From assembly GCA_038250675.1 (NCBI GenBank), contig JBBSCB010000003.1, positions 1-64,000 on the forward strand: a DNA stretch of 64,000 nucleotides. Reading direction: 5' to 3'. A model generated the notes under the pieces. It searched no databases and was not told the origin of the DNA. It saw only the letters and a program-made list of their open reading frames with translations. Made by a program: the position numbers and the translations under genes. Shown here in pieces: positions 14,928 through 23,823 of the stretch. This DNA comes from JAICUF01 sp038250675 (lineage in GTDB: Bacteria > Gemmatimonadota > Gemmatimonadetes > Gemmatimonadales > GWC2-71-9). The first letter of the stretch is position 1. Every line of letters starts with the position of its first letter.

Positions 14928-15011
14928 GCCTAATCCGGCGTAGCAGCGGACTGCGGTCCGCCCCGCGCAAGCGCGGGTCGGATCCTCGCCGCTGAACTTC
15001 ATTCGTTAGGC
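14928..15011 (+). other. attC site 4
   Basis: 84 bases. R'' GCCTAAT (14928-14934), R' GTTAGGC (15005-15011), arms GCAGCGGAC and GCCGCTGAAC, with a GC hairpin in the middle (CCCCGCGCAAGCGCGGG). Same arm subfamily as sites 1 and 6. Confidence 0.85.
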
Positions 15012-15021
15012 CGCATTCCAG

Positions 15022-16729
15022 GTTCAAAGGATAGGAATTTCAATCAAGCCCCTGTAAATATATTTCGGAGGTCGTGCAGAGGCCGTGATATGTCCTCGGC
15101 CGTGCGGGTCTCCTCACGCGTCCGACGGTGCCCGCGCGGGCCCTTCCGGGTGCCGACTCGGCGATTGGGTCCTCCGGGTGGTCTCGTTGGGGGTCGTTGG
15201 CGGGTGGGATGGGTGCCTTTCCGGGTTGATACGCACGCCCAGCCGCCCCGACCGGTTGGCCGGGGTGGTCGGTGGTGATGCGGCGTCCGCTCAGGGGGTG
15301 ATGGGCGCCGTGGGGCGTCGTCGTGCCGCGCCCCATGTCCCGGGCCGGGCCGACGGTGGGCTCCGCGCCCCGGGCTGTGCGTCGGTGGTCCGAGTCCGCA
15401 GGTGCGCCAGGATGGGATCGATCACCGACCGCTGGGTGAGGACCGCCACGATCCGCAGGGCGCCGTGGCACGCCGGGCACCGGAGCGGGTCGACTTCAAA
15501 GATCTGCCGCCGCAGGGCGGCCCAGCGGTGCGCGGCTTCGGTCGGCGCCAGCCCCGCCGCGGGAACGATCGCAGGCGGCGCGTCGGTCGCGGCCCGCTCG
15601 GCCTGACGCCGCCTCCCGCGCGGGCGGTTGGCATACCAGCCATAGTAGCGCGTGGTGACCTGCCCCTTGTCGGGGATGTGGACCAGCGCGCGCGCCAGAA
15701 ACTCCAGCGGATCTACCGTTTCCGTGCCCGCCGTGGGACCCGCCGATTTGTCGGAGCGGTAGGTGACGGTCTTCGCGGCGCGGTCGTAGGTCAGCCGGTC
15801 CAGCGCGAGGGGGTTCCGGGCGCAGTAGCGCGCGAGCCGGGTGGCAAAGGCCCGGTCGTCCTCGGGCACCCACACGGCCGTATGGACATGGAACCCCGAG
15901 TGGGGCCACGTCAGCATCCCCGCCGCCTGCTCCTCGTCCAGGAGTTCGCGGCGCACGAAGAGCCGGAGCACGGCCCGGCGGAACGCCTCGGTCAAGCGGG
16001 CCGTGTCATGAATGGGCCAGGAGACGAACGTGCCATCGGGCCGGAAGCCGCCGTCGGTGACGAGCAGGTGCAGGTGCGGATGCCAGTTGGCGCGCGAGCC
16101 ATGCGTCTGCAGACAGGCGACGAGGCCGACCGCGAGGTAAGGCTGGCCGGTCAGCGCACGGATTGCGGCCGTCAGCGTGTGGGCCGCGACCCGGGCGATC
16201 TCGCCGAGGAGGCGCCGCCGGTAGAGACAGTACGCGCGCAGCCGCTTGGGGAGGGTGAGCACGACCTGGCGATGCGGGACCGGCCCGAGGAGCGCAGTGT
16301 CGAGCCACTGCGTCCAGATCGCGAGCCGTTTCGCGTGACAGCTGGGGCAGAAGTACCGGCACTTGCAGGAGAACGCGAGCAGGTATTCGTGGGCACACGC
16401 GTCGCAGCGGATGCGGGCGAAGCCGTGCTCGAGGACCCCGCACCCCAGAAATTTCTCCGCCACGTCACCCATGACCGGGCGCCACGGGCCGAACTCATGC
16501 GCGAAGCGCTCGTCGTAGACCATCTGCAGGTGGCGCAGGTGATCCGCCACCAACCGGAACAGCGGCGACGCCTGGGGGCGCCGTGGCTGATAGACGCCGA
16601 GGGCGGTCGGTGGGGCGGGTGCCAGGCGCGCTCCCGGACAGGGGAGCGCCGAGCCTCGGCCGGAACGACGCGCACGTGGTGACCCGGATCGTGGAGGGCG
16701 GATCATTCGGACGCCGCGTCCGGACGGCG
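15022..16729 (-). mobile_element. IS91-family element inside the cassette array
   Basis: The element carries a HUH transposase on the minus strand and lies between attC 4 and attC 5. IS91 elements insert next to GTTC/CAAG tetranucleotides without target duplication and end downstream of the transposase (oriIS). A GTTC at 15022-15025 lies 265 bases beyond the transposase stop and is a plausible oriIS boundary. 15012-15290 holds no gene. The other end (terIS) is not defined; I place it just before attC 5. The ends are inferred, not seen. Confidence 0.6.
15291..16706 (-). CDS. IS91-family (Y2/Y1 HUH) transposase
   Basis: Rolling-circle transposase. There is an N-terminal zinc-binding region with cysteine pairs (RCDACAHEYLLAFSCKCRYF and CPSCHAKR), then WHPHLHLLVTDGG with the HxH of HUH nucleases, a tyrosine in ARYCARNPLALDRL, and a C-terminal zinc finger (PLRCPACHGALRI). 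The protein begins within a long open frame. The conserved part starts at YQPRRPQASPLFRLVADH near 16590; ATG 16706 is the nearest ATG. It looks intact, but activity cannot be judged. Confidence 0.88.
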   Translation of the reverse strand: MIRPPRSGSPRARRSGRGSALPCPGARLAPAPPTALGVYQPRRPQASPLFRLVADHLRHLQMVYDERFAHEFGPWRPVMGDVAEKFLGCGVLEHGFARIRCDACAHEYLLAFSCKCRYFCPSCHAKRLAIWTQWLDTALLGPVPHRQVVLTLPKRLRAYCLYRRRLLGEIARVAAHTLTAAIRALTGQPYLAVGLVACLQTHGSRANWHPHLHLLVTDGGFRPDGTFVSWPIHDTARLTEAFRRAVLRLFVRRELLDEEQAAGMLTWPHSGFHVHTAVWVPEDDRAFATRLARYCARNPLALDRLTYDRAAKTVTYRSDKSAGPTAGTETVDPLEFLARALVHIPDKGQVTTRYYGWYANRPRGRRRQAERAATDAPPAIVPAAGLAPTEAAHRWAALRRQIFEVDPLRCPACHGALRIVAVLTQRSVIDPILAHLRTRTTDAQPGARSPPSARPGTWGAARRRPTAPITP

Positions 16730-16821
16730 GCCTAACTATGCTTGCTGCAGACGAGCGGACCAGCAATCTCCTGCCGGGAAAGCCCCAGGCGGTCCGCTCG
16801 CAGCAGAAGCTGGCGTTAGGC
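16730..16821 (+). other. attC site 5
   Basis: 92 bases. R'' GCCTAAC (16730-16736), R' GTTAGGC (16815-16821), arms TGCTGCAGACGAGCGGACC and GGTCCGCTCGCAGCAGAAGC. It is well preserved although it directly follows the IS91 element. Confidence 0.88.
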
Positions 16822-16858
16822 CGCTTCCCGGGTAACCGGAACCACTGGAGCGAAGATC

Positions 16859-17323
16859 ATGCTCAATGCGCTTCTGCCGCGGAGTCTCAATAATGAGTAT
16901 CGGGGCTCCAGGTCGGCGCTCTGGCTCTTTGGCCTGGTAGTCGCGATGAAGAGCGCCCAGAGCCTGGCCATTATCCTCAACGGGCACACCACGGCAAGCG
17001 GCGCTGATGGGATTCCACTCGATTCCTTCACGCCCGCGGCCGCTCGAACAGTGGTGGCGGTCTTCGCGCAAGGATCGCTCTGGAGACTCTTCTTCTGCCT
17101 CCTGTGCGGGTTAGTTCTCTTTCGATACCGAAATGCGGTTCCCCTCATGTTCGCGCTCCTCGGGTTGAATTACCTCGCCGCACAATTGGTTCTTGGTCTC
17201 GTGCCAATGCCCCGAGTGGGGGCGCCGATCGGGCCGCTGGTGAACCTGTTGCTATTCGTCATCACGCTTGTTGGCTTAGGGCTTTCACTGTGGCGGCGGA
17301 GCGAACCCGTCGCGCCAAGGTGA
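16859..17323 (+). CDS. Four-helix membrane protein (cassette 6)
   Basis: 154 residues with four predicted helices at about 20-40, 60-85, 92-112 and 120-145 (for example LWRLFFCLLCGLVLF and GPLVNLLLFVITLVGLGLSL). The start is ATG 16859 with GGAGCGAAG upstream. It occupies the complete cassette between attC 5 and attC 6. Small multi-helix proteins of unknown function are common cassette cargo; I do not recognise a named family. Confidence 0.8.
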   Translation: MLNALLPRSLNNEYRGSRSALWLFGLVVAMKSAQSLAIILNGHTTASGADGIPLDSFTPAAARTVVAVFAQGSLWRLFFCLLCGLVLFRYRNAVPLMFALLGLNYLAAQLVLGLVPMPRVGAPIGPLVNLLLFVITLVGLGLSLWRRSEPVAPR

Positions 17324-17329
17324 CGCGCG

Positions 17330-17389
17330 GCCTAACCCGGCGTTGCAGCGGACTCGCAGTCGCTCGCCGCTGAACGCCAATCGTTAGGC
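17330..17389 (+). other. attC site 6
   Basis: 60 bases, the shortest here. R'' GCCTAAC (17330-17336), R' GTTAGGC (17383-17389), arms GCAGCGGAC and CCGCTGAAC separated by only TCGCAGTCGCTCG. Last recognisable attC of the array. Confidence 0.88.
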
Positions 17390-17435
17390 CGCAGTTGAAG
17401 TATTCACGCATCAATCCACTGTCGAGGTCACGAAC

Positions 17436-17600
17436 ATGAATCATCACGCCGTATTTGTCGGCGTGTGTCTCACATTTGTCGTTGGGACGCTCCCGGTGCA
17501 CGCCCAGACTGTTCGTGGAACTCCCGCTGATGCGCCAGCTGCGTGCTGGCGAGTCCCTGGCAGGCGAGCAGCATCCGGCTGTAGCCATCGGCAATGGTGA
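17436..17600 (+). pseudogene. Secreted protein, cassette 7, cut off by an IS
   Basis: ATG 17436 begins a clear signal peptide (HHAVFVGVCLTFVVGTLPVHA, cleavage after AHA-like VHA) followed by QTVRGTPADAP. From about 17533 the sequence is the antisense of an IS481-type transposase, so the remaining codons to the stop at 17600 are foreign. The mature domain and the closing attC of the cassette have been lost. The original function is unknown. Confidence 0.7.
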
Positions 17601-18060
17601 GTGGATACCCGTAGTCGCCGCTGCCGAGCTTGAACTGGCCCTTGTAGTCCGCCGTCCAGACCGCATTGGGCGCGTCCATCGCCGCCTGGGGTGGACCGGC
17701 GGGGCCGGGGCGGCGCACCCGCCGTCGGGCGGTGACGAGGCCCAGGCGGTCGAAGTGGCGGGCCACCGTGCAGCGGGCGGGCCAGGGCGCGGCCGGCCAC
17801 CGGCGCTCCACCAGCCGGAGCAGCTTGCGTGGCCCCCAGAAGGGGTGATGCTGGTGCGCCTCGAGCAGCCGGGCGAGCAAGACGGGCTCATCCGCCAGGT
17901 CCGCCGCCCCCTCGGCGCGATAGCGGGCGAGGAACTTATACCCGGTCTTCCGACTGATTCCGTACGCGGCACAGAACTCGACGAGGGGCACGCGTCGGCG
18001 TAGGGCATCCTGGACGAACTGGTAGCGCAGGTCCACGGTGATCACCGCCGGCCAGCGCAT
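17533..18060 (-). pseudogene. IS481-family transposase, C-terminal half missing
   Basis: Starts at ATG 18060 behind AAGGAGG. Helix-turn-helix region (LVEFCAAYGISRKTGYKFLA), linker, then the DDE core start PNAVWTADYKGQF (first Asp) and PLTIADGYSRMLLAC. Homology stops after LASTQLA at about 17533, before the second Asp and the Glu. The frame runs on to 17470 through cassette sequence. Inactive. Confidence 0.8.
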
Positions 18061-18164
18061 CGCAGCCTCCTTGTGGAGGACGCCTTGGGCCGGACCCACC
18101 GCCGATCCTATTGACCACTGTCACCCATGTCCTGCGACTTAACTGCCACCTATGTCTTGAACTG
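17533..18164 (-). mobile_element. IS481-type insertion sequence, 3'-truncated
   Basis: The right end near 18110-18164 carries two similar repeats (TGTCACCCATGTCCTGCGACT and TGCCACCTATGTCTTGAACTG), as in terminal regions of IS481 elements. The left part of the element, including the second half of the DDE domain, is missing. On its right it interrupts an IS3 orfA; on its left it joins the cassette 7 gene. Confidence 0.6.
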
Positions 18165-18165
18165 T

Positions 18166-18358
18166 TTCGGTTCTCATCCTCGAGCTGCTGCAGTCGCCGG
18201 ATCTCGGCCTTCGGCATCCCGCCGTACTTCGCGCGCCAGCGGTAGAAGGTGGTCTCGGTGATCCCGTGCCGTCGACAGACTTCGCGAACCGTGCTCGCAC
18301 CAGCCGCTTCCTGTAGAATGCCCACGATCTGCTCCTCGCTGAACTGCTTCCGTTTCAT
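18166..18358 (-). pseudogene. IS3-family OrfA, 3'-truncated
   Basis: MKRKQFSEEQIVGILQEAA begins at ATG 18358; the helix-turn-helix TVREVCRRHGITETTFYRW and the start of the leucine zipper (IRRLQQLEDENR) follow, then homology ends at the IS481 boundary near 18166. The zipper end and all of orfB are absent. The IS3 5' end seems to lie near 18437, where the sequence changes. Confidence 0.8.
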
Positions 18359-18456
18359 GGGACCTCCTCCGCGCTTCGGCGAAGCTGATTCCCAACCTAC
18401 CTCTTGGCCCCGTTCTCGGGGAGCAGGTCCTATTCTCACCCACAGCGGAGGGTCGC

Positions 18457-18640
18457 GTTACGGAGCAGCACGCCCGGAAAGCCGATGGACGGCGGGTCTA
18501 TTCGCCGCAGTTCAAGTGGGAGCAACTGGCCCGCGTGGAGCGGGGGGACCTGACCCTCGCCGAGTTAAGCCGAGAGCTGGAGATTAGTCGGTCGCTGCTG
18601 CAGCGCTGGAAGCATCTGGCCCACGAGGCCGCCAGCAGGA
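18457..18640 (+). pseudogene. Second transposase OrfA fragment (HTH)
   Basis: An open frame without a start codon reads RRVYSPQFKWEQLARVERG, then DLTLAELSRELEISRSLLQRW, an IS3-type OrfA helix-turn-helix on the plus strand. It stops matching after KHLAHEA. It is a different element from the minus-strand OrfA beside it. Adjacent 18641-18754 holds no gene. Confidence 0.55.
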
Positions 18641-18661
18641 GATTGTTAGCGGCGGTTTTTA
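18629..18661 (+). terminator. Weak terminator-like hairpin
   Basis: CCGCC and GGCGG form a 5-bp stem with a 17-base loop, followed by TTTTTATT. The stem is short, so this is tentative. It lies after the OrfA fragment and before the DUF3024 gene. Confidence 0.25.
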
Positions 18662-18754
18662 TTGTCGATGGGGGAGGAGTTCGATCTGCGATGCCTCTCG
18701 CGACCGTGCGGCGAACGTACATTGGGGGTCAGGGGATTTTACCCGGAGCAACCC

Positions 18755-19096
18755 ATGCTATCCGAACTCCAGCACGCCCACATCGCCAAGCTCCTCGGCG
18801 GCTACTGCGAGGCGCGAATCCCGCAGGAAGTCCGCGACCGGGTGCGGCTCGGCTTTCGGATCACCGGCCATGCCGTCGAGCTCTTCGAGAGCCGGCCCGC
18901 GTTCCGGGCGCCGCACGAGTGGCGCGATCACGGGATCGCGAAGTTCCGCTACGTGGCCTCGCGCAAGGTGTGCCGCCTGTACTGCCAGTTCCGGGATGTG
19001 ACGTGGCATGAGTACGAACCCAGGCCGGAAGCCGGCAGTCTCGACGAACTGCTGGCCGAGGTTGATCGCGATCCCACCGGCATCTTCTGGGGTTGA
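18755..19096 (+). CDS. DUF3024 protein
   Basis: 113 residues of the DUF3024 family: IPQEVRDRVRLGFRITGHAV, a FESRPAFRAPHEWRDH stretch, FRYVASRKVCRLYCQFRDV with WHEYEPRPE, and the very conserved end LLAEVDRDPTGIFWG. ATG 18755 with GGAG upstream. The family is often found beside IS elements and in other accessory DNA; its function is unknown. It appears intact, at the chromosomal edge of the accessory region. Confidence 0.85.
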   Translation: MLSELQHAHIAKLLGGYCEARIPQEVRDRVRLGFRITGHAVELFESRPAFRAPHEWRDHGIAKFRYVASRKVCRLYCQFRDVTWHEYEPRPEAGSLDELLAEVDRDPTGIFWG

Positions 19097-19182
19097 ATGG
19101 CGCCGCTGCACCTTCGCCCAGTCACCGTCCGCATCCCATGTCCTGAATCGTGAATTCACTGCCGCTTGGAAAGCCCGGTGTG

Positions 19183-19563
19183 TCACTCAACCCTTTGGGC
19201 AACGGCCGCCAGCGCCAGGCACCCCCATCCCGCCAGGAACGCCACACCGCCCAGCGGCGTGATCGCCCCCAGCCAGCGAACACCCGAGAGCGAGAGGGCG
19301 TAGAGACTCCCGGAGAAGAGCACCGTCCCACCCACGAACAGCCAGCCAGCCCATCCGATCAGCGCCGTGTGCGGCCACCGTCCCGCCGCCCACGCGACCG
19401 CCAGCAGCGCGAGTGCGTGATACATCTGATAGCGCGCGGCGGTCTCGAACACCGCGAGCAGATCCGCCGGCAGGCGGGCCCTGAGCGCGTGCGCACCGAA
19501 CGCCCCCGCCGCGACGGCCAGAAAGGCCGAGATCGATCCGAGGCCGAAGAAGGTCCGTTCCAC
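19183..19563 (-). CDS. DUF423 membrane protein
   Basis: 126 residues, four helices, the DUF423 family pattern: AVAAGAFGAHAL near the N-terminus, YQMYHALALLAVAW, FSGSLYALSLSG and LGAITPLGGVAFLAGW. The family is widespread and has no assigned function. It is the first chromosomal-type gene after the integron and IS region. Confidence 0.88.
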   Translation of the reverse strand: MERTFFGLGSISAFLAVAAGAFGAHALRARLPADLLAVFETAARYQMYHALALLAVAWAAGRWPHTALIGWAGWLFVGGTVLFSGSLYALSLSGVRWLGAITPLGGVAFLAGWGCLALAAVAQRVE

Positions 19564-19569
19564 GGCGCG

Positions 19570-20280
19570 CTACGCCGCGTGACGCTGGCGCGCGGACCGC
19601 GTCGCGCCGCCGGGTGCCGGCGGCACGGGACGGTCGGCCCACCACGCGAGCAGTGCCATGACGAGTCCCAACACCGAGGCGCCGATGGCCACCGATGTCA
19701 CGCTGCCCGGCACCGGTCCGAACGTTGCCGCGAGCAGGGTCGCAACGATGACGGCGAGCAGCGCCGCCAGCCGGATTGGGCGCACCGGATGGCGGTGAGA
19801 GTGGAGACTGATGTAGAGCACCGCACCGACGGCGACGAATCCCAGTTCCACCGCCACCGTGCCCGGCACGCTGTTCCACAGTCCGAAGCCATATTTGACG
19901 GTCCCGGCGCCGCCCAGCGGCAGGTCGGGCCCGTGGACGATGAGATCGAGAAACCAGTGGGACACGACGGCCAGCCCGACCACGAACGACGCCCGCCAGT
20001 GGTGGCTCACGTTGGTGGTGGGCCACGAGAAATACACCAGCGAGGCGGCCACGCCCCAGCCGAGGCCGCCCAGCAGACTGTGCGTGATGGGATAGTTGAG
20101 GAATTCGAGGGGCGATGCGGCCATGTAGCCGGGCACGATCCGCACGTGCTCCCAGCCCAGCAGGAGTGTGCCGCCCCACAGGATGTCCACCAGCGCGACG
20201 GCGACGAACAGGGTGCCGAGCGAAATGCGCGGCTCCGCCCGCTTCAGCGCGAATGCGACTCCATAGTGCCCGATCAGCAT
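19570..20280 (-). CDS. Membrane protein, metal-dependent hydrolase-like (YdjM/DUF457 type)
   Basis: 236 residues from ATG 20280, one base after the fabI stop, so co-transcribed with it. Six helices. The N-terminus MLIGHYGVAFALKR, then PITHSLLGGLGWG and HWFLDLIVHGPDLPL place histidines and aspartates at membrane borders as in YdjM-like membrane hydrolases. The activity of this group is not proven. Confidence 0.7.
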   Translation of the reverse strand: MLIGHYGVAFALKRAEPRISLGTLFVAVALVDILWGGTLLLGWEHVRIVPGYMAASPLEFLNYPITHSLLGGLGWGVAASLVYFSWPTTNVSHHWRASFVVGLAVVSHWFLDLIVHGPDLPLGGAGTVKYGFGLWNSVPGTVAVELGFVAVGAVLYISLHSHRHPVRPIRLAALLAVIVATLLAATFGPVPGSVTSVAIGASVLGLVMALLAWWADRPVPPAPGGATRSARQRHAA

Positions 20281-20281
20281 G

Positions 20282-21190
<909 letters not shown>

Positions 21191-21252
21191 GCGTCGGTAC
21201 TCCTGAGAATGGTTCGAGATTCCTGCAAGGTATCCGCGCCCCGGAGGGTGCG

Positions 21253-23823
21253 CTACGTCCCGCGCAGCGCTTCCAGCGGTGTCCGGCGCACCACGTCGAC
21301 GCTGCCCCACACGCCGATGCCCACCGCCACACCCGCCATCACGCCCAGTAGCGCGAGCAGCGCGCCGATCGGCACCCGGAACGGCAGATCGAACAGGAAG
21401 TGCGCCAGCGCCCAGCCGGCGCCCAGTGCCAGCACCAGCGCCGCGACGGCGGATAGGAGCCCGATGGCGAGGTACTCCGCCAGCACGATCTGCAGCACCT
21501 GGCGGCGGGTGGCGCCGAGGGTCTTGAGCAGCGCGCTTTCCCTCATCCGCTGGAACCGGCTGGTGCTCACCGCGCCGGCCAGGACGACGGCACCCGTCGC
21601 CAGACTGAACAGCGCGATGAAGCGGATGGCCAGGACGACGCGGTTGACCAGCCGCTCCACCGCGTCCTGCACCAGCGACACGTCGAGCGACGTGACGTTG
21701 GCATATCGTTCGGCGACGATCCGCTGGAGGGCGCCGCGGGCGCGGGCATCAGGCGCGCGGGTCAGCACGACGTACGTCTGCGGCGCGCTCTCGAGCGCGC
21801 CGGCGGCAAAGACGACGAAGAAATTGGGCTCGAACCGGGCCCAGTCCACATCGCGCAGATTGGCCACCTGCGTCAGGACCGGCGTGCCCTGCACGTCCCA
21901 GACGATCGTGTCGCCGATGCGCACGCCGAGGTCGGCCGCCATGTCGGCATCCATCGAGATCGGCACCGGGCCGCCGCTGATCGCGGGATGCTTCCACCAA
22001 TGGCCGGCGACGATGCGCTCCGAGGCCACGGTGGTGTCCCGGTAGGTGGACCGGTATTCCCGGCGCAGCGCCCAGCCACCGGCGGAGCGGCGGCCGGAGC
22101 GGTCGCGCGGAGCGCGCAGCGTGTCGGCGGCGATCTGCTCAGCGGTGCGACCCTTCACCGAGTAGATGCGCATCGGCACGATCGGCACCGGAGTGGTGAC
22201 GGGATATCCCGCCCCACGGACTTCGCGCGCGAGCGGCGCGAGCTGTGCCGGCTGGATGTCGAAGAACACCAGATTGGGGCGGTCCGGGCCGCCCACCAGC
22301 CGCAGCTCCTGCAACAGGTTGTACTGAGCCAGAAAGAGCGTCGCCAGCAGAAACGCGCCGAACCCCAGCGCGAGCAGCACCGCCATCGTTTGATTGGCCG
22401 GGCGCTGGAGATTGGCCAGGCCCTGGCGCCAGACGTACGGCCACTGCGGCGGCAGCCAGCGGCGCACCGCATGGACCAGCACCCACGATGCCCCCCACAG
22501 GAGCAGCACCGCCAGCCCGATCGCCACGGCAAACGCGAGCCCGGTGGTCCATCGGCCCGACTGGAGCGTGGCGAGCCCGAGCACGCTCGCCGCGATGAGT
22601 GCCAACGCCGGGAGACGCCACGGATCGCGCGGCCGGGGGGTCTCGTCGAAGTCCTGCCGCAGTGCCGCCAGCGGCGGGATCCGCCGGGCGGAGATGAGCG
22701 GCAGCAGGGCAAACGCGATCGCCACCCAGAGCCCGGTCCCGATGCCGACCACCACGGCGGGCCACGACGGCGCGGTGGAGACGTCCACCGGCAGCAGACT
22801 CGAGAGCACGTGCGGCAGGAGCTGCTGGATGGCCACGCCGAGCGCGGCGCCGAGCACGCTGCCGGCCAGCCCCATGGCGGCGGCCTGCGTCACGTAGACG
22901 GCAAAGACCTGGCCCGCGGTGGCACCCACGCAGCGGAGCACCGCGATCGTCTCCGTCTTCTGCCGCACGTAAACGTGCGTGGCGCTGGCCACACCCAGCC
23001 CGCCCAGCAGCAGGGCGATGAGGGCCACGAGCCCGAGATAGCGGCCCAGCCGCTGGAGGGCGTTGTCGAGATTGCGCTGGTCATCGGCCACGGTACGGAT
23101 CCGCACCCGCTGGTCCCGCAGGAGCGGGCGGTAGCGTTCGGCGATCGCCTCCGCCGAGCGGCCCGGCGCGAGACGGATGAACGCCTCCCGTTCCACCCGC
23201 GCGCCGAACGACACGAGCCCGGTGGAGGCCAGGTACCGCGCCGGGATGAAGACGCGCGGGCCCAGCGCCGAACGGACGCCGGCGTCGCCGGGCGCGCGCA
23301 CGATGGTGCCGGTGAGCACAAACCGCCCGTCGCCCAGCGCGAGGGTATCGCCCAAGTGGACGCCGAGCGACGTGAGCAGCGTCGAATCCACGACGGCGAA
23401 CGGGCCGTGCTGCAGTGTGCGCCACGCGTCGGCCGGCGCGGTCGCCACGTCGCCATAGAATGGATAGGGGCCGGCCACCGCGGACACCTGGGCCAGGCGG
23501 ACGCCGGCGCCGCGCGGCACGTACGCCATCGCGCCGAAGTTGGTGAGCCGGGCGATCCCCTCCTGGCCCAGCGTGTCGAGGAGCGCCTCGGTGGACGGCG
23601 AAAACTCCTGCAGACTGGAGAACGAGAGGTCGGCGCCGAGGAGCGAACGCGCCTGGTCCTGCACCGATGACCGCAGGTTGTCGGTGAACGAGTTGATCGC
23701 CACCAGCGCGGCCACGCCGGCGGTGATGGATGCCGTGAGGAGTGCCAGCCGCCGGGTGGCGGCGCGTCCCTCGCGCCACGCCATCCGCAGGACAAACGGA
23801 GCGATCAAGCGGCGCTGTCCCAC
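21253..23823 (-). CDS. ybbP: ABC transporter permease, YbbP/FtsX type
   Basis: 856 residues with the two-module FtsX architecture: helix 1 at about 25-45, a large periplasmic domain, FtsX domain around 265-375 with three helices, central helices at about 405-470, a second periplasmic domain, and a second FtsX domain at the C-terminus (TSRFQRMRESALLKTLGATR). The partner ATPase overlaps its start by 19 bases. By position beside tesA and ybbA it matches the E. coli tesA-ybbAP locus, whose substrate is not firmly known. Confidence 0.88.
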   Translation of the reverse strand: MGQRRLIAPFVLRMAWREGRAATRRLALLTASITAGVAALVAINSFTDNLRSSVQDQARSLLGADLSFSSLQEFSPSTEALLDTLGQEGIARLTNFGAMAYVPRGAGVRLAQVSAVAGPYPFYGDVATAPADAWRTLQHGPFAVVDSTLLTSLGVHLGDTLALGDGRFVLTGTIVRAPGDAGVRSALGPRVFIPARYLASTGLVSFGARVEREAFIRLAPGRSAEAIAERYRPLLRDQRVRIRTVADDQRNLDNALQRLGRYLGLVALIALLLGGLGVASATHVYVRQKTETIAVLRCVGATAGQVFAVYVTQAAAMGLAGSVLGAALGVAIQQLLPHVLSSLLPVDVSTAPSWPAVVVGIGTGLWVAIAFALLPLISARRIPPLAALRQDFDETPRPRDPWRLPALALIAASVLGLATLQSGRWTTGLAFAVAIGLAVLLLWGASWVLVHAVRRWLPPQWPYVWRQGLANLQRPANQTMAVLLALGFGAFLLATLFLAQYNLLQELRLVGGPDRPNLVFFDIQPAQLAPLAREVRGAGYPVTTPVPIVPMRIYSVKGRTAEQIAADTLRAPRDRSGRRSAGGWALRREYRSTYRDTTVASERIVAGHWWKHPAISGGPVPISMDADMAADLGVRIGDTIVWDVQGTPVLTQVANLRDVDWARFEPNFFVVFAAGALESAPQTYVVLTRAPDARARGALQRIVAERYANVTSLDVSLVQDAVERLVNRVVLAIRFIALFSLATGAVVLAGAVSTSRFQRMRESALLKTLGATRRQVLQIVLAEYLAIGLLSAVAALVLALGAGWALAHFLFDLPFRVPIGALLALLGVMAGVAVGIGVWGSVDVVRRTPLEALRGT

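Noticed and set aside
18645..18651. GTTAGCG as a possible seventh attC end
   Set aside because: It does not fit GTTRRRY and no matching R'' or paired arms lie upstream; it falls inside an OrfA fragment.
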